A stretch of 33,796 nt of DNA from Clostridium sp. (GCA_023666975.1 JAMPAW010000024.1:1-33796); one strand, 5' to 3'. Shown: positions 17,216 through 25,362, numbered from the stretch's first letter. Notes: generated by a model not told the origin, from the sequence alone. Program-made: numbers and translations.

Positions 17216-18961
17216 TTAATCTTTGACTTCCCGGATTCCACTGATGTCGGGAAGTGCAACCATCGAATAGTTGGTGTGGTATATCACATATCCCGGATTG
17301 GACTGAGGCGGCTTTTTCAGACTGCCTCTTCTCGTATAATCAATTTCGACCTTAGGGCTTGTCTTACCGGAAGAATAATAAGCGGCAAGCCGTGCGGCCT
17401 CTTCATAGGTTGCATCCGGCACATCTTCTTCTCCCTCCAGCTTGACAATGACATGGGAACCGGGCATTTCTTTTGCATGAAACCACAAATCCTTTGCATT
17501 GGCAGTCTTAAAAGTCAGCCGGTCATTCTGCAGGTTGTTTTTTCCCACATACATATGAAATCCGTCCGAAGAAACATAATGCAGCGGCTTGCTCTTTTCC
17601 TGCCGGACACCGTTTTTTCTGCCGGGTCTCGCCTTGATAATTCCCGCCAGCACCATCTCCTCTTTTATTTCAGCCAAATCAGCCTCCGACTCTGCAATCT
17701 CAATACTGTTCTGCAGGGAAAGCAAATGGTCAAGCGCCGCTTTACTCTCCTCTACCAATTTAAGCGAGGCTTCATAGGTGCGTTTCAATTTATTATATTT
17801 GGTAAAATATTTGTTGGCATTCTCTAAAGGCGTAAGCGTATCGTCTAACGGAATCGTCATTTCCTCGTCATTGTAATAATTGGTTACGGTGATACTCTTA
17901 TCGCCGGGAGCGGCCTGATAGCCATATGTCTGCAGCAGTTCACCGTAAATGCGGTATTTATCTCTTTTTTCCGTATCCTTCAACTGTTTCCGCTGCAAGT
18001 CATACTTCTTGGAGGTACGCTCGACAGCCGTTGACAGAACCTTCCTTAAATCCGTAGACTTCTGATGTATTCTGGCATAAATATCCTTTTGGGCATAATA
18101 GCGCATTAATAATTCCGAGATGTCCTCAAAGTGCTCCTGTGTCAAATCGTCATACATCATGAGGGGGACTGCAGCAAAAGCGGCAGGCTCACCACCGTCA
18201 TAGACGATTACCGGTTCATATCTGCCTTCACGGACCCTCGAAACCAGTCGTGTAAATGCCTGCCAAAGGGCTTCCCGGTTACTCCCTGCCAGACTGTCGG
18301 TACTAAAATCCCCGTCTACGTCCGCCTCATAGCAAAGCTCACATGCAATATCCTTGGAAAATCCTGTTACAGAGGTATAAATCGCTTTTGCTGTACTCAT
18401 CGGTTTTGCCAAAATAATGGTTTTAAACTGCTCCTCTGTCACCGCTAAAGGATTTATCTTATCGTTCGGCGGCTGCACATAAGCATAACCCGGCAGCACC
18501 TCCCGCACGGAGCTTACCTGTGCGCCGATACGCTTAATCGAGTCGACAATACGCCCGTCTTCTTCGATAAAAATAATGTTGCTGTGCTTTCCCATCAGCT
18601 CGATTACCAGCTTCTTTCTGCACAAATCACCCATCTCGTCCAGATGCTCAATATTTATCTGAATGATACGCTCAAAATCCGGCTGTTCAATCGCTGTAAT
18701 CCTCCCATTGCCGATATGTTTCCTGAGCAGCATACAAAAATTGGGTGCCACAGCCGGATTCTGTTTATTTTCGGACAGGAAATACACCAGCGGCAAGGTT
18801 GCGCTGGCGTTCAACATTAAACGATATGTATTTCCCTGATTTTTAATTACCAGATTAATCTCGTCCGTCTCCGGCTGGTATATTTTGTAAATCCTGCCGC
18901 CGGACAAACGTTCGTTCATATCCCTGACTATATTTGATATCACAATTCCGTCAAAAGCCAT
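17216..18961 (-). CDS. rqcH: NFACT protein RqcH (ribosome quality control, FbpA-like)
   Basis: RqcH binds stalled 50S subunits and directs addition of C-terminal alanine tails that mark incomplete proteins for degradation. The 581-residue product has the NFACT-N domain (MAFDGIVISNIVRDMNERL), a central helical/coiled-coil region (about 280-440) and the C-terminal NFACT-R domain with DLWFHAKEMPGSHVI and ARLAAYYSSGK. The Asp-Arg pair reported as D97/R98 in B. subtilis RqcH is Glu97-Arg98 here by my alignment, a conservative change. The older annotation is fibronectin-binding protein. The ATG shares one base with the glgA stop codon. Adjacency to yicC matches B. subtilis yloA. Confidence 0.92.
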   Translation of the reverse strand: MAFDGIVISNIVRDMNERLSGGRIYKIYQPETDEINLVIKNQGNTYRLMLNASATLPLVYFLSENKQNPAVAPNFCMLLRKHIGNGRITAIEQPDFERIIQINIEHLDEMGDLCRKKLVIELMGKHSNIIFIEEDGRIVDSIKRIGAQVSSVREVLPGYAYVQPPNDKINPLAVTEEQFKTIILAKPMSTAKAIYTSVTGFSKDIACELCYEADVDGDFSTDSLAGSNREALWQAFTRLVSRVREGRYEPVIVYDGGEPAAFAAVPLMMYDDLTQEHFEDISELLMRYYAQKDIYARIHQKSTDLRKVLSTAVERTSKKYDLQRKQLKDTEKRDKYRIYGELLQTYGYQAAPGDKSITVTNYYNDEEMTIPLDDTLTPLENANKYFTKYNKLKRTYEASLKLVEESKAALDHLLSLQNSIEIAESEADLAEIKEEMVLAGIIKARPGRKNGVRQEKSKPLHYVSSDGFHMYVGKNNLQNDRLTFKTANAKDLWFHAKEMPGSHVIVKLEGEEDVPDATYEEAARLAAYYSSGKTSPKVEIDYTRRGSLKKPPQSNPGYVIYHTNYSMVALPDISGIREVKD

Positions 18962-20391
18962 TATCGGTAAAGCTCCTCATATTTCTTTGCAGAGCTGCTC
19001 CATGAATAATTTTGATTCATCGCGCGAACCTGCATATTTTCCCAATTCTTTTTCTGATTATAATATACTTCTTTTGCATAATTAATGGTATTTAACAATT
19101 CGTGTGCATTGTAATTGGCAAAAGAAAATCCCGTGCCGGTCTGCTCGTATTCATTATACGGAATAACCGTATCCTTGAGACCTCCCGTCTCCCTGACAAT
19201 CGGAAGGGAGCCATACCGCAGAGCCATCAGCTGGGTAAGTCCGCAAGGTTCAAATCGGGAGGGAACGAGAATCGCATCGCAGCCCCCGTACATTTTGTGG
19301 GATAACGCATCGGAGAAATAGATATTTGCACTTACTTTTGCCGGATGTATTCCCTGGTAGTAACGGAACATATTCTCATATCTCGAATCACCTGTTCCCA
19401 AAACGACAAACTGTACACCGTCCTGGCATATCTCATTCATCACGGCGTCCACAAGGTCTAAACCCTTCTGATCAGTAAGCCTGGAAATAATACCAAGCAC
19501 AAACTGCTGCTTATCGACGGGAAGTCCCAACTCTTTTTGCAGTGCGGTTTTGTTCATCGCCTTATTCCGCTTGAAATTGGTCGGCGTATATGGTTTTGCC
19601 AGATATCTGTCCGTTTCCGGATTATAAGCCTCATAATCGATACCGTTGACGATTCCTATCAGCGATTGATTTCTTGCCTGCAGCAGACCGTCAAGTCCCT
19701 CTCCGTAATATGGTGTCTGGATTTCATAGGCGTAAGTGTTACTGACCGTTGTAATGACATCTGCATAAACCAGACCGCCTTTTAACATCGAGGCATCTTT
19801 GTGAATTTCCAGCTTATCCGCAGTAAACAGATAATCCGGCAGACCGGAACAGTAACGCACATGTGCAATATCCCATTTGCCCTGAAACTGAAGATTATGA
19901 ATCGTCATAATCGACTTGATACCGCTAAAGAACGGATTGCCGGCAAACAAAGTCTTGAGATATACCGGCACCATTCCCGCCTGCCAGTCATGACAGTGCA
20001 CAATGTCCGGATGAAATCCGATTACCGGTAAAATGGAAAGAGCCGCCTTGGAAAAATAACAAAACTTCTCAATATCCCATTTTGTGTCCCCATAAGGAGT
20101 GGGTCCGTTGAAATAAAACTCATCATCGATAAAATATACCGGCACACCCTCGTACTCCATATACATCACTCCGACATACTGTGAATGACTTCCCATGTCC
20201 AGCTGAAAACTGGTAATAAACCGCATATTTTCTTTGTATTTCTGTGGAATACACTGATAATTTGGAATGATAATGCGGACATCAAATTCTTTCTTGTTAA
20301 ATATCTTAGGAAGTGTTCCCACTACATCGGCAAGACCGCCTGTCTTAATAAACGGAACACATTCAGATGCTATATAGGCAATTCTCTTCAT
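18961..20391 (-). CDS. glgA: glycogen (starch) synthase, ADP-glucose type
   Basis: This GT5 glycosyltransferase extends alpha-1,4-glucan chains from ADP-glucose. The 476-residue product matches bacterial GlgA in length and has the N-terminal ADP-glucose motif KTGGLADV (16-23), HCHDWQAGMVP, and the C-terminal PSRFEPCGLTQLMALRYGSLPIVRETGGL segment including the catalytic Glu. The ATG at 20391 starts the family sequence MKRIAYIASE; AAGGAG lies 11 bases upstream. No other glycogen genes are nearby, and glgA is the one gene here not belonging to either of the two conserved clusters it separates. A possible weak -10 TATACT (20435-20440) lies between the spo0A terminator and glgA. Confidence 0.94.
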   Translation of the reverse strand: MKRIAYIASECVPFIKTGGLADVVGTLPKIFNKKEFDVRIIIPNYQCIPQKYKENMRFITSFQLDMGSHSQYVGVMYMEYEGVPVYFIDDEFYFNGPTPYGDTKWDIEKFCYFSKAALSILPVIGFHPDIVHCHDWQAGMVPVYLKTLFAGNPFFSGIKSIMTIHNLQFQGKWDIAHVRYCSGLPDYLFTADKLEIHKDASMLKGGLVYADVITTVSNTYAYEIQTPYYGEGLDGLLQARNQSLIGIVNGIDYEAYNPETDRYLAKPYTPTNFKRNKAMNKTALQKELGLPVDKQQFVLGIISRLTDQKGLDLVDAVMNEICQDGVQFVVLGTGDSRYENMFRYYQGIHPAKVSANIYFSDALSHKMYGGCDAILVPSRFEPCGLTQLMALRYGSLPIVRETGGLKDTVIPYNEYEQTGTGFSFANYNAHELLNTINYAKEVYYNQKKNWENMQVRAMNQNYSWSSSAKKYEELYR

Positions 20392-20451
20392 CAGACCATT
20401 TTCTCCTTTATAAAATAATAAACATTTGTCCATTAGTATATCACAAAACAG

Positions 20452-20490
20452 AAAAAAACAAAAGCCTGTTTTCTCAAAAACAGACTTTTG
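20452..20490 (-). terminator. strong intrinsic terminator after the spo0A pair
   Basis: On the minus strand a 14-bp stem (one G-U pair) with loop TGAG is followed by seven T. It begins 14 bases after the TAA at 20505-20507, i.e. right after the ancestral end of the downstream spo0A-like gene and not after the early TGA at 20631. Confidence 0.9.
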
Positions 20491-20504
20491 CCCTTCATTC
20501 CGTT

Positions 20505-20630
20505 TTACGCCGAAAATTCGTCCATTCCATAACCTCTCAACCGGTACTCCAGACGAAATTTATCTGCAATTAAGGCGATAAACTCCGAATTGGTCGGTTT
20601 TCCCTTTCCGGAATTTACACTGTAACCAAA
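20505..20630 (-). pseudogene. spo0A: in-frame C-terminal remainder of the downstream spo0A-like gene
   Basis: Directly after the TGA at 20631-20633 the same frame continues for 41 codons to a TAA at 20505-20507. It encodes [20 protein letters not shown] and on to [11 protein letters not shown], unmistakably the conserved Spo0A C-terminus (compare [20 protein letters not shown] in the neighbouring paralogue). The last ~12 residues are extra. Without stop readthrough this part is not translated from the main start. Confidence 0.85.
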
Positions 20631-21332
20631 TCATTCCTCCATCGATTCCAGTTTTCCCCGGTTCCATGCCACCTCAATCGCATGCCGGATAGCACGCTCT
20701 ACGCTGCTGGTCGTGGTATGATATTTTTTGGCAATCGTAGGATAAAGATATTTGGTGATATAGTTTAATATCTCCTGGTCCTTTACGGCCATCATAATTC
20801 CTTCTCTGATATACTGGTATCCTTTAATGTGCGCCGGAATCCCGATTTCCCTGATCATCTTTGTCACATCGTTTTCCAGTGTCGAATCAAAGAGGAACTG
20901 CTTTTGCTCTACCGTCATTCCCTCGCGCTGCTTTTTCTGCTCCTTATTATAGTAATGGCTCTCCAAAATCCGTTCCATAATCCGGGCAATAAACTTCGGC
21001 TCCTGACTTGTCATAAAATAATAGTCGGCACCCTCGCTGTAAGCCAAATCGATGATTACCTGTGCCGTCACTGCCGTCAGAAAAACCACCTTCACGTCCG
21101 CGTTATCTTCCCTTTTACACTGTTGGAGCAGTGTCACTCCGTCGCCTCCCTCCAAACAGATATCCGTAATCACCAAATCAGGTTTTAATGTATGTACATC
21201 CTCGATAATCTTTTCATATGCATCCGTCGTCTCCTTGACCACATATTCAAACTGCTTCATGTATCCAAGAATTTCCTTTGTAATATCTCTCTCCTTATCT
21301 GTTGCGATTAAAATCTTCATGCTCTCTCTCAT
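20631..21332 (-). CDS. spo0A: Spo0A-like response regulator, cut short by an in-frame TGA
   Basis: This is the downstream of two tandem Spo0A paralogues. The receiver keeps the phosphoacceptor (Asp57 in LVITDICL), one acidic pocket residue (Asp12) and Thr86, but the conserved Lys after beta-5 is Thr108. The output domain (about 140-233) has [20 protein letters not shown] and the helix [13 protein letters not shown], although the Arg usually just before that segment is Ser. Translation stops at codon 234 (TGA), where the paralogue and B. subtilis Spo0A have Leu; 41 more codons stay open and conserved. The start ATG has AGGAG 8 bases upstream. Either a recent nonsense mutation, a stop with readthrough, or a sequence error. 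The lost C-terminal helix is needed for activation in B. subtilis, so the truncated form is probably impaired. Confidence 0.85.
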   Translation of the reverse strand: MRESMKILIATDKERDITKEILGYMKQFEYVVKETTDAYEKIIEDVHTLKPDLVITDICLEGGDGVTLLQQCKREDNADVKVVFLTAVTAQVIIDLAYSEGADYYFMTSQEPKFIARIMERILESHYYNKEQKKQREGMTVEQKQFLFDSTLENDVTKMIREIGIPAHIKGYQYIREGIMMAVKDQEILNYITKYLYPTIAKKYHTTTSSVERAIRHAIEVAWNRGKLESMEE

Positions 21333-21368
21333 TTACCAGTCTCCTCATATTCCAGTTACCGATAATAA

Positions 21369-21376
21369 TTCGACAA
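21369..21376 (-). promoter_or_regulatory. Spo0A box (0A box) between the two spo0A genes
   Basis: On the minus strand TTGTCGAA is an exact match to the B. subtilis Spo0A-box core TGTCGAA. It lies 36 bases upstream of the downstream spo0A-like start, in the 88-base gap between the paralogues, and could mediate control of the downstream gene by the upstream product. An 8-base match can occur by chance. Confidence 0.45.
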
Positions 21377-21420
21377 CAGCCCGGAAATCTCTTCTTCCAT
21401 GACATATATCTGTTATTATC

Positions 21421-22206
21421 TTACTTTCTGTTTTGGTCCAGACGAATCCTGTCTGCCATCAGGGCAATAAACTCCGAGTTGGTTGGTTTGCCCTTGTCTG
21501 CCTGTATCGTATATCCAAACAGCTCATGAATCATATCGATATTTCCCCGTTCCCATGCCACCTCAATCGCATGCCGGATGGCACGTTCTACCCTTGTATC
21601 TGTGGTGTCATATTCTTTGGCAATATCCGGATACAGCTGCTTGGTCACCGCATTCAGCACATCCATATTTTCCACAGCCATCAAAATTGCCGTGCGCAGA
21701 TACAGATAGCCCTTTATATGTGCCGGCACACCGATTTCATGAAGCATCTGGGTAACCTGCAGATTCAAATCTTTCTTGAGATTATTCTGCTTTACCACAA
21801 TATCTTCGATCGGAAGTGTACGATTCACTGCCGTATTTGACTTTGGTATTTCCGTTATGCACTTTTCCAATGTATTTTCATCGTTGTCCCAGGGAAGGAA
21901 TTTGACATTTTTTCGATTTTTCAGTACGTTTAATATCTTTATCTGTTGAGATGCGGCTACCAGCAAGAAACAAACCTGATCAAACTGAGATTCTGAACGT
22001 ATCTTTTCTATCACACCAATACCATCAAGCTTCGGCATAACCGGATTTAATATGACCAAATCCGGCATGTCCTCTCTAATATGTATAAATAATTGATCTC
22101 CTTTTTCGTAAGTACCCATCAGATGACATTGTGTCTGTTTCCTCACAACATCCTCCATCCTCTTTCGCATGATTTCATCATGATTACCTATCATTACATT
22201 AATCAT
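21421..22206 (-). CDS. spo0A: Spo0A-like regulator with degenerate receiver
   Basis: This is the upstream Spo0A paralogue, 261 residues, the normal family length. The C-terminal DNA-binding domain (about 140-261) is complete: [20 protein letters not shown], the helix [19 protein letters not shown], and [20 protein letters not shown]. The receiver fold is recognisable ([20 protein letters not shown]) but its chemistry is gone: the phosphoacceptor is Asn54 (codon AAT at 22045-22047), the acidic pair is Asn8-His9, the Thr is Val83 and the Lys is Leu104. It therefore should not be phosphorylated like classical Spo0A. Start: ATG at 22206 with AGGAGG 5 bases upstream; further in-frame ATGs upstream lack this. 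Position after spoIVB matches canonical spo0A. Confidence 0.9.
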   Translation of the reverse strand: MINVMIGNHDEIMRKRMEDVVRKQTQCHLMGTYEKGDQLFIHIREDMPDLVILNPVMPKLDGIGVIEKIRSESQFDQVCFLLVAASQQIKILNVLKNRKNVKFLPWDNDENTLEKCITEIPKSNTAVNRTLPIEDIVVKQNNLKKDLNLQVTQMLHEIGVPAHIKGYLYLRTAILMAVENMDVLNAVTKQLYPDIAKEYDTTDTRVERAIRHAIEVAWERGNIDMIHELFGYTIQADKGKPTNSEFIALMADRIRLDQNRK

Positions 22207-22494
22207 CCTGTCCTCCTGCATTATATGATTATTCGTCACAAATAATTCTATCCTCTGACAGAATCACTGTATCATCGACTATTTATGACTATAACAAAAA
22301 CCATTTTCTTTTATAAGCGGTTACAAGACAACCCCCTCCGTGTGCCTGGCCAAAAAAATTGTCTTGCATCACAATCAGAGAGGTAAAAATGCAATGACAA
22401 AGACAGGCATAACGTTATTTTTATCGCGTCAGCGCATTATTTTACCCAGCGAAATAACTCGCAAAATGTTCACTAACCGTGAACATTTCACCGG
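22207..22494. other. 288-bp intergenic region between spoIVB and spo0A
   Basis: This is the longest gene-free stretch in the window. It holds two inverted repeats: a 10-bp stem (22464-22473 with 22479-22488, loop 5) right after the spoIVB stop, followed on the minus strand by only a short T-run, and an 8-bp repeat CAAGACAA/TTGTCTTG (22324-22331, 22359-22366). An extended -10-like TGTTATAGT lies at 22288-22296 (minus). The only sizeable ORF (22340-22549, plus) looks spurious. Confidence 0.5.
22231..22254 (-). promoter_or_regulatory. candidate sigma-H type promoter with overlapping 0A box
   Basis: On the minus strand AGGATAG (22248-22254) and GAAT (22231-22234) resemble the -35 and -10 of sigma-H promoters, with spacing one base shorter than in B. 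subtilis spoVG. TGACGAA (22232-22238), fitting the 0A-box pattern TGNCGAA, overlaps the -10. B. subtilis spo0A has a sigma-H promoter and 0A boxes, so the arrangement is plausible but unproven. Confidence 0.35.
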
Positions 22495-23586
22495 TTATTT
22501 ATCCGTTTTTTTCTCGCTATCACGCATTGACTCCACAAAAATTCCGTAGCCTTTTGTCGGTTCATCTACAAAGACATGCGTTACCGCTCCCACCAGTTTT
22601 CCGTTCTGTATAATCGGACTCCCGCTCATTCCCTGGACAATGCCTCCGGTAAGCTCTATCAGCTTCTCGTCTGTGACCAGAATTTCCATCTCCGGGTCAC
22701 CGTTTTCATTTTTGTGGACATTGCTGATTTCGATTTCATACTGCCCCATTTCGCCGCTGACATAAGACTGAATATAGGCCTTACCGTTTTTCACCTCATC
22801 TACCGAAGCAATTTCCAAAGCGTCGTCTGCCTGTAAAAATTCCTGAAATGCCTCCGTCACCGTGCCGTAAATTCCGTATACCTGATTCCCGTCTATGTGT
22901 CCTACCACATTTTCAGTCTGATAGGCAATCATTCCCTCTATCTCACCGGGATTTCCCGCAGTTCCCCTTTCCACGCCAAAGATATCCGCCGCATATATTT
23001 CTCCGCAGGAAACCTTTAACATGCTTCCGGTATCCGAATCATTTATGCTGTGTCCCAAGGCACCGAATCGTTCCCCGTCCACATAAGTTACCGTTCCCAG
23101 CCCCTGCAGGTCATCTCTTACCCATATTCCCACCTTATACTCCTGTGCCGCCGTCTGCACTGGTTCCACTTTTACCTCAATCTCCTCACCGTTTCGCAGC
23201 ACCCCAAAAATCAAAGTTTCCCCCTGACAGTTGGTAATTGCCGTAATCAGCTGCTTTTTGGTATTCATTGCCGTCCCGTTTAACCTGGTAATATAATCTC
23301 CCGGCATCAATTTATTCTTGGCTGGAGAACAGTTTTTTCCTGTCAAATCCGTCACTTCTCCCGTATCAATGACCAGAATGCCGTCCGTATTGACATAAAT
23401 TCCTACCGTCTGCCCGACAGGTATCACCTTATCCTTTACCACCTTATCCTTGGAAGTAAGGGCTGCCGTCACCTCGGCAAGATTTTTCTCCTCGTACTCC
23501 TGCCGGTATCCCAGACCCGCCACAACGAAAATAAACAGGATATTGGCCGTCAACAAATATTTCAAAAATGCTTTGTATGTCTGCAT
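22495..23586 (-). CDS. spoIVB: SpoIVB serine peptidase
   Basis: SpoIVB is made in the forespore and cleaves SpoIVFA to trigger pro-sigma-K processing in the mother cell. The 363-residue product has an N-terminal membrane anchor (about 8-26), a PDZ domain (about 75-140) and an S55 peptidase domain. The catalytic triad is present as His179 (GALGHSI), Asp306 (VTDEKL) and Ser321 (GMSGSP); the spacing between the three is exactly that of B. subtilis H236/D363/S378. The ATG has AAAGGAG 7 bases upstream. It follows the recN terminator, so it is expressed separately from recN; no clear sigma-F/G promoter was recognised in the 78-base gap. Confidence 0.94.
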   Translation of the reverse strand: MQTYKAFLKYLLTANILFIFVVAGLGYRQEYEEKNLAEVTAALTSKDKVVKDKVIPVGQTVGIYVNTDGILVIDTGEVTDLTGKNCSPAKNKLMPGDYITRLNGTAMNTKKQLITAITNCQGETLIFGVLRNGEEIEVKVEPVQTAAQEYKVGIWVRDDLQGLGTVTYVDGERFGALGHSINDSDTGSMLKVSCGEIYAADIFGVERGTAGNPGEIEGMIAYQTENVVGHIDGNQVYGIYGTVTEAFQEFLQADDALEIASVDEVKNGKAYIQSYVSGEMGQYEIEISNVHKNENGDPEMEILVTDEKLIELTGGIVQGMSGSPIIQNGKLVGAVTHVFVDEPTKGYGIFVESMRDSEKKTDK

Positions 23587-23615
23587 TGTTTATCTCCTTT
23601 CCGAAAAAGGGCATT

Positions 23616-23656
23616 TAAAAAACCCACAATAAATGCTTTTACATTTATTATGGGTT
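23616..23656 (-). terminator. strong intrinsic terminator after recN
   Basis: On the minus strand a 15-bp stem (AACCCATAATAAATG against CATTTATTGTGGGTT, one G-U) with a 6-base loop runs into a T-run. It ends the nusB-to-recN transcription unit 8 bases after the recN stop. Confidence 0.9.
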
Positions 23657-23664
23657 GTTCGATT

Positions 23665-25347
23665 TTATCTCACGCAGTTAACCTTTGCCTGTACTGCCAA
23701 TTCTTTCATTTCTCTGGCACTTTTCAGCACGGTGTCTGTAATCTCTACACCGCCAATCAACCTCGCCAATTCCTTAATCTCCTGCTCGGAATCCAGATGT
23801 TCAATGCTCGTCATCGTCTTTCCATTATTTACCTTTTTTTCAATTAAATAGTGATGATTTGCCATCGCTGCAATCTGCGGAAGATGCGTTATGCAGATTA
23901 CCTGATGGCTCTCCCCGATTTTATGAATTTTTTCTGCCACCATCTGTGCCGTCCGTCCGCTGATACCGACGTCAATTTCGTCAAAAATCAGCGTTTCTGT
24001 TCTGTCCGCCTCCGCCAGACAGGATTTTACTGCCAGCATAATCCTTGACAATTCACCTCCGGAAGCCACTTTCCATAACGGCTTCATCTCCTCGCCTACA
24101 TTCGTTGAAATGTTAAAATAAGGATAATCGGTTCCGTCTGCGGTATAATGATTCAGTTTTTCAAATACCATCTCAAACCGCACATCTAAAAAATTCAAAT
24201 CAATCAAGGCCGCCGTTATATTTTGGGAAAGCTCGCCTGCCGTCTGTTTACGCTTCGCACTCAGTGCCGCACATGCTTTATCCAGTTCCCTTTCTGTAAT
24301 CTGCAGCTCGCTCTTAATCTTTTCCCTCTGCTGTTCCTGATTCATCAGATGATCATATTTTTGCTCCAGTTCGGCACCATAAGCTAACACCTTGGGAATT
24401 GTATTTCCATATTTTGCCTTTAAATGGTTCACGGTATTCAGCCGGCTCTCAAGCTGTGCAAATTCCTGCTCGGAAAAGCGGTTATTCTCCATATAATCTC
24501 TGGCATTTCTCCCGAAATCGTTGAGAATATCCGACACGGCTGCCAGCTGGTCAGCCATAGCAGACAATTCCTCATCATAGGCAGCAATTTCGGTCAATTC
24601 GCGAACGGCACGGTCCACTGCTTCATACGCCGACTCCTCCGTGTAGCGATATGCCGACGACAGCTTTTCCACAATGTTCTTGCTGTTCGACGCCTTCGCA
24701 TACTGCTTTTCCAAATCAACGTCCTCATCGTTTTTCAGTTTTGCCTCCTCGATTTCCCTGCGCTCAAAATCAATTAAATCGAGCTGGCGTTTTTTCTCTT
24801 CCTCATCCATAGTATTCGCATTAAGCTCTTGTTTTAATTCGGAATATTTTCTGTATGCCTCTTTCACCTTTTCCTTCAACGGCTCTATTTGTTCATGGCC
24901 GTACCGGTCCAAAAGTTTTAAATGGTTTGCCGCATTTAACAGCGACTGATGTTCATGCTGTGCATGTAAATCCAGCATCAGTGCGGCAATTTCCCTGACT
25001 CTTGCAAGCGTAACCGTCTCCCCGTTTATCTTGCTGATACTCCGTGCTCCCATCACTTTTCGCGAAATGACCAGTTCCCCGTCGTCAATTCCCGAAACCT
25101 CCAGCTCCAACAGCCGTTTACGGGTTTCCTCGTCCTCCACGGAAAACAAAAGCTCTACCAACCCATACTCCGCATCCTGTCTCACGAAATCCTTTGGTGT
25201 CCTGCCGCCTAATGCCAGCATAACGGACCCGATCACAATCGACTTCCCCGCACCGGTTTCCCCGGTAAGAATATTCAGATTTTCATTAAAATTAATGTCA
25301 ATTTCATCAATTAACGCCATATTCTTAATATGTAAATTTAATAGCAT
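23665..25347 (-). CDS. recN: DNA repair protein RecN
   Basis: RecN is an SMC-like ATPase acting early in double-strand break repair. The 560-residue protein has the N-terminal Walker A in ILTGETGAGKSIVIGS, two long coiled-coil arms (about 150-370), the ABC signature region KVASGGELSRIMLA and the Walker B LIFDEIDVGISG. Length and domain order are normal. The ATG at 25347 has GGAGGG upstream. It lies 15 bases after argR, the same order (argR-recN-spoIVB-spo0A) as in B. subtilis. No LexA-type operator was recognised. Confidence 0.96.
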   Translation of the reverse strand: MLLNLHIKNMALIDEIDINFNENLNILTGETGAGKSIVIGSVMLALGGRTPKDFVRQDAEYGLVELLFSVEDEETRKRLLELEVSGIDDGELVISRKVMGARSISKINGETVTLARVREIAALMLDLHAQHEHQSLLNAANHLKLLDRYGHEQIEPLKEKVKEAYRKYSELKQELNANTMDEEEKKRQLDLIDFERREIEEAKLKNDEDVDLEKQYAKASNSKNIVEKLSSAYRYTEESAYEAVDRAVRELTEIAAYDEELSAMADQLAAVSDILNDFGRNARDYMENNRFSEQEFAQLESRLNTVNHLKAKYGNTIPKVLAYGAELEQKYDHLMNQEQQREKIKSELQITERELDKACAALSAKRKQTAGELSQNITAALIDLNFLDVRFEMVFEKLNHYTADGTDYPYFNISTNVGEEMKPLWKVASGGELSRIMLAVKSCLAEADRTETLIFDEIDVGISGRTAQMVAEKIHKIGESHQVICITHLPQIAAMANHHYLIEKKVNNGKTMTSIEHLDSEQEIKELARLIGGVEITDTVLKSAREMKELAVQAKVNCVR

Positions 25348-25362
25348 TTTATCCCTCCAGCT

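Noticed and set aside
17165..17827. 220-codon plus-strand ORF
   Set aside because: It runs out of the palindrome into the antisense of rqcH and has no family resemblance.
20631..20633. TGA as a selenocysteine codon
   Set aside because: The position is Leu, not Cys, in the paralogue and in B. subtilis Spo0A, and I see no convincing hairpin with the right placement directly downstream.
22340..22549. 69-codon plus-strand ORF in the spoIVB-spo0A gap
   Set aside because: No good ribosome binding site or recognisable product, and it overlaps the spoIVB 3' end on the opposite strand.
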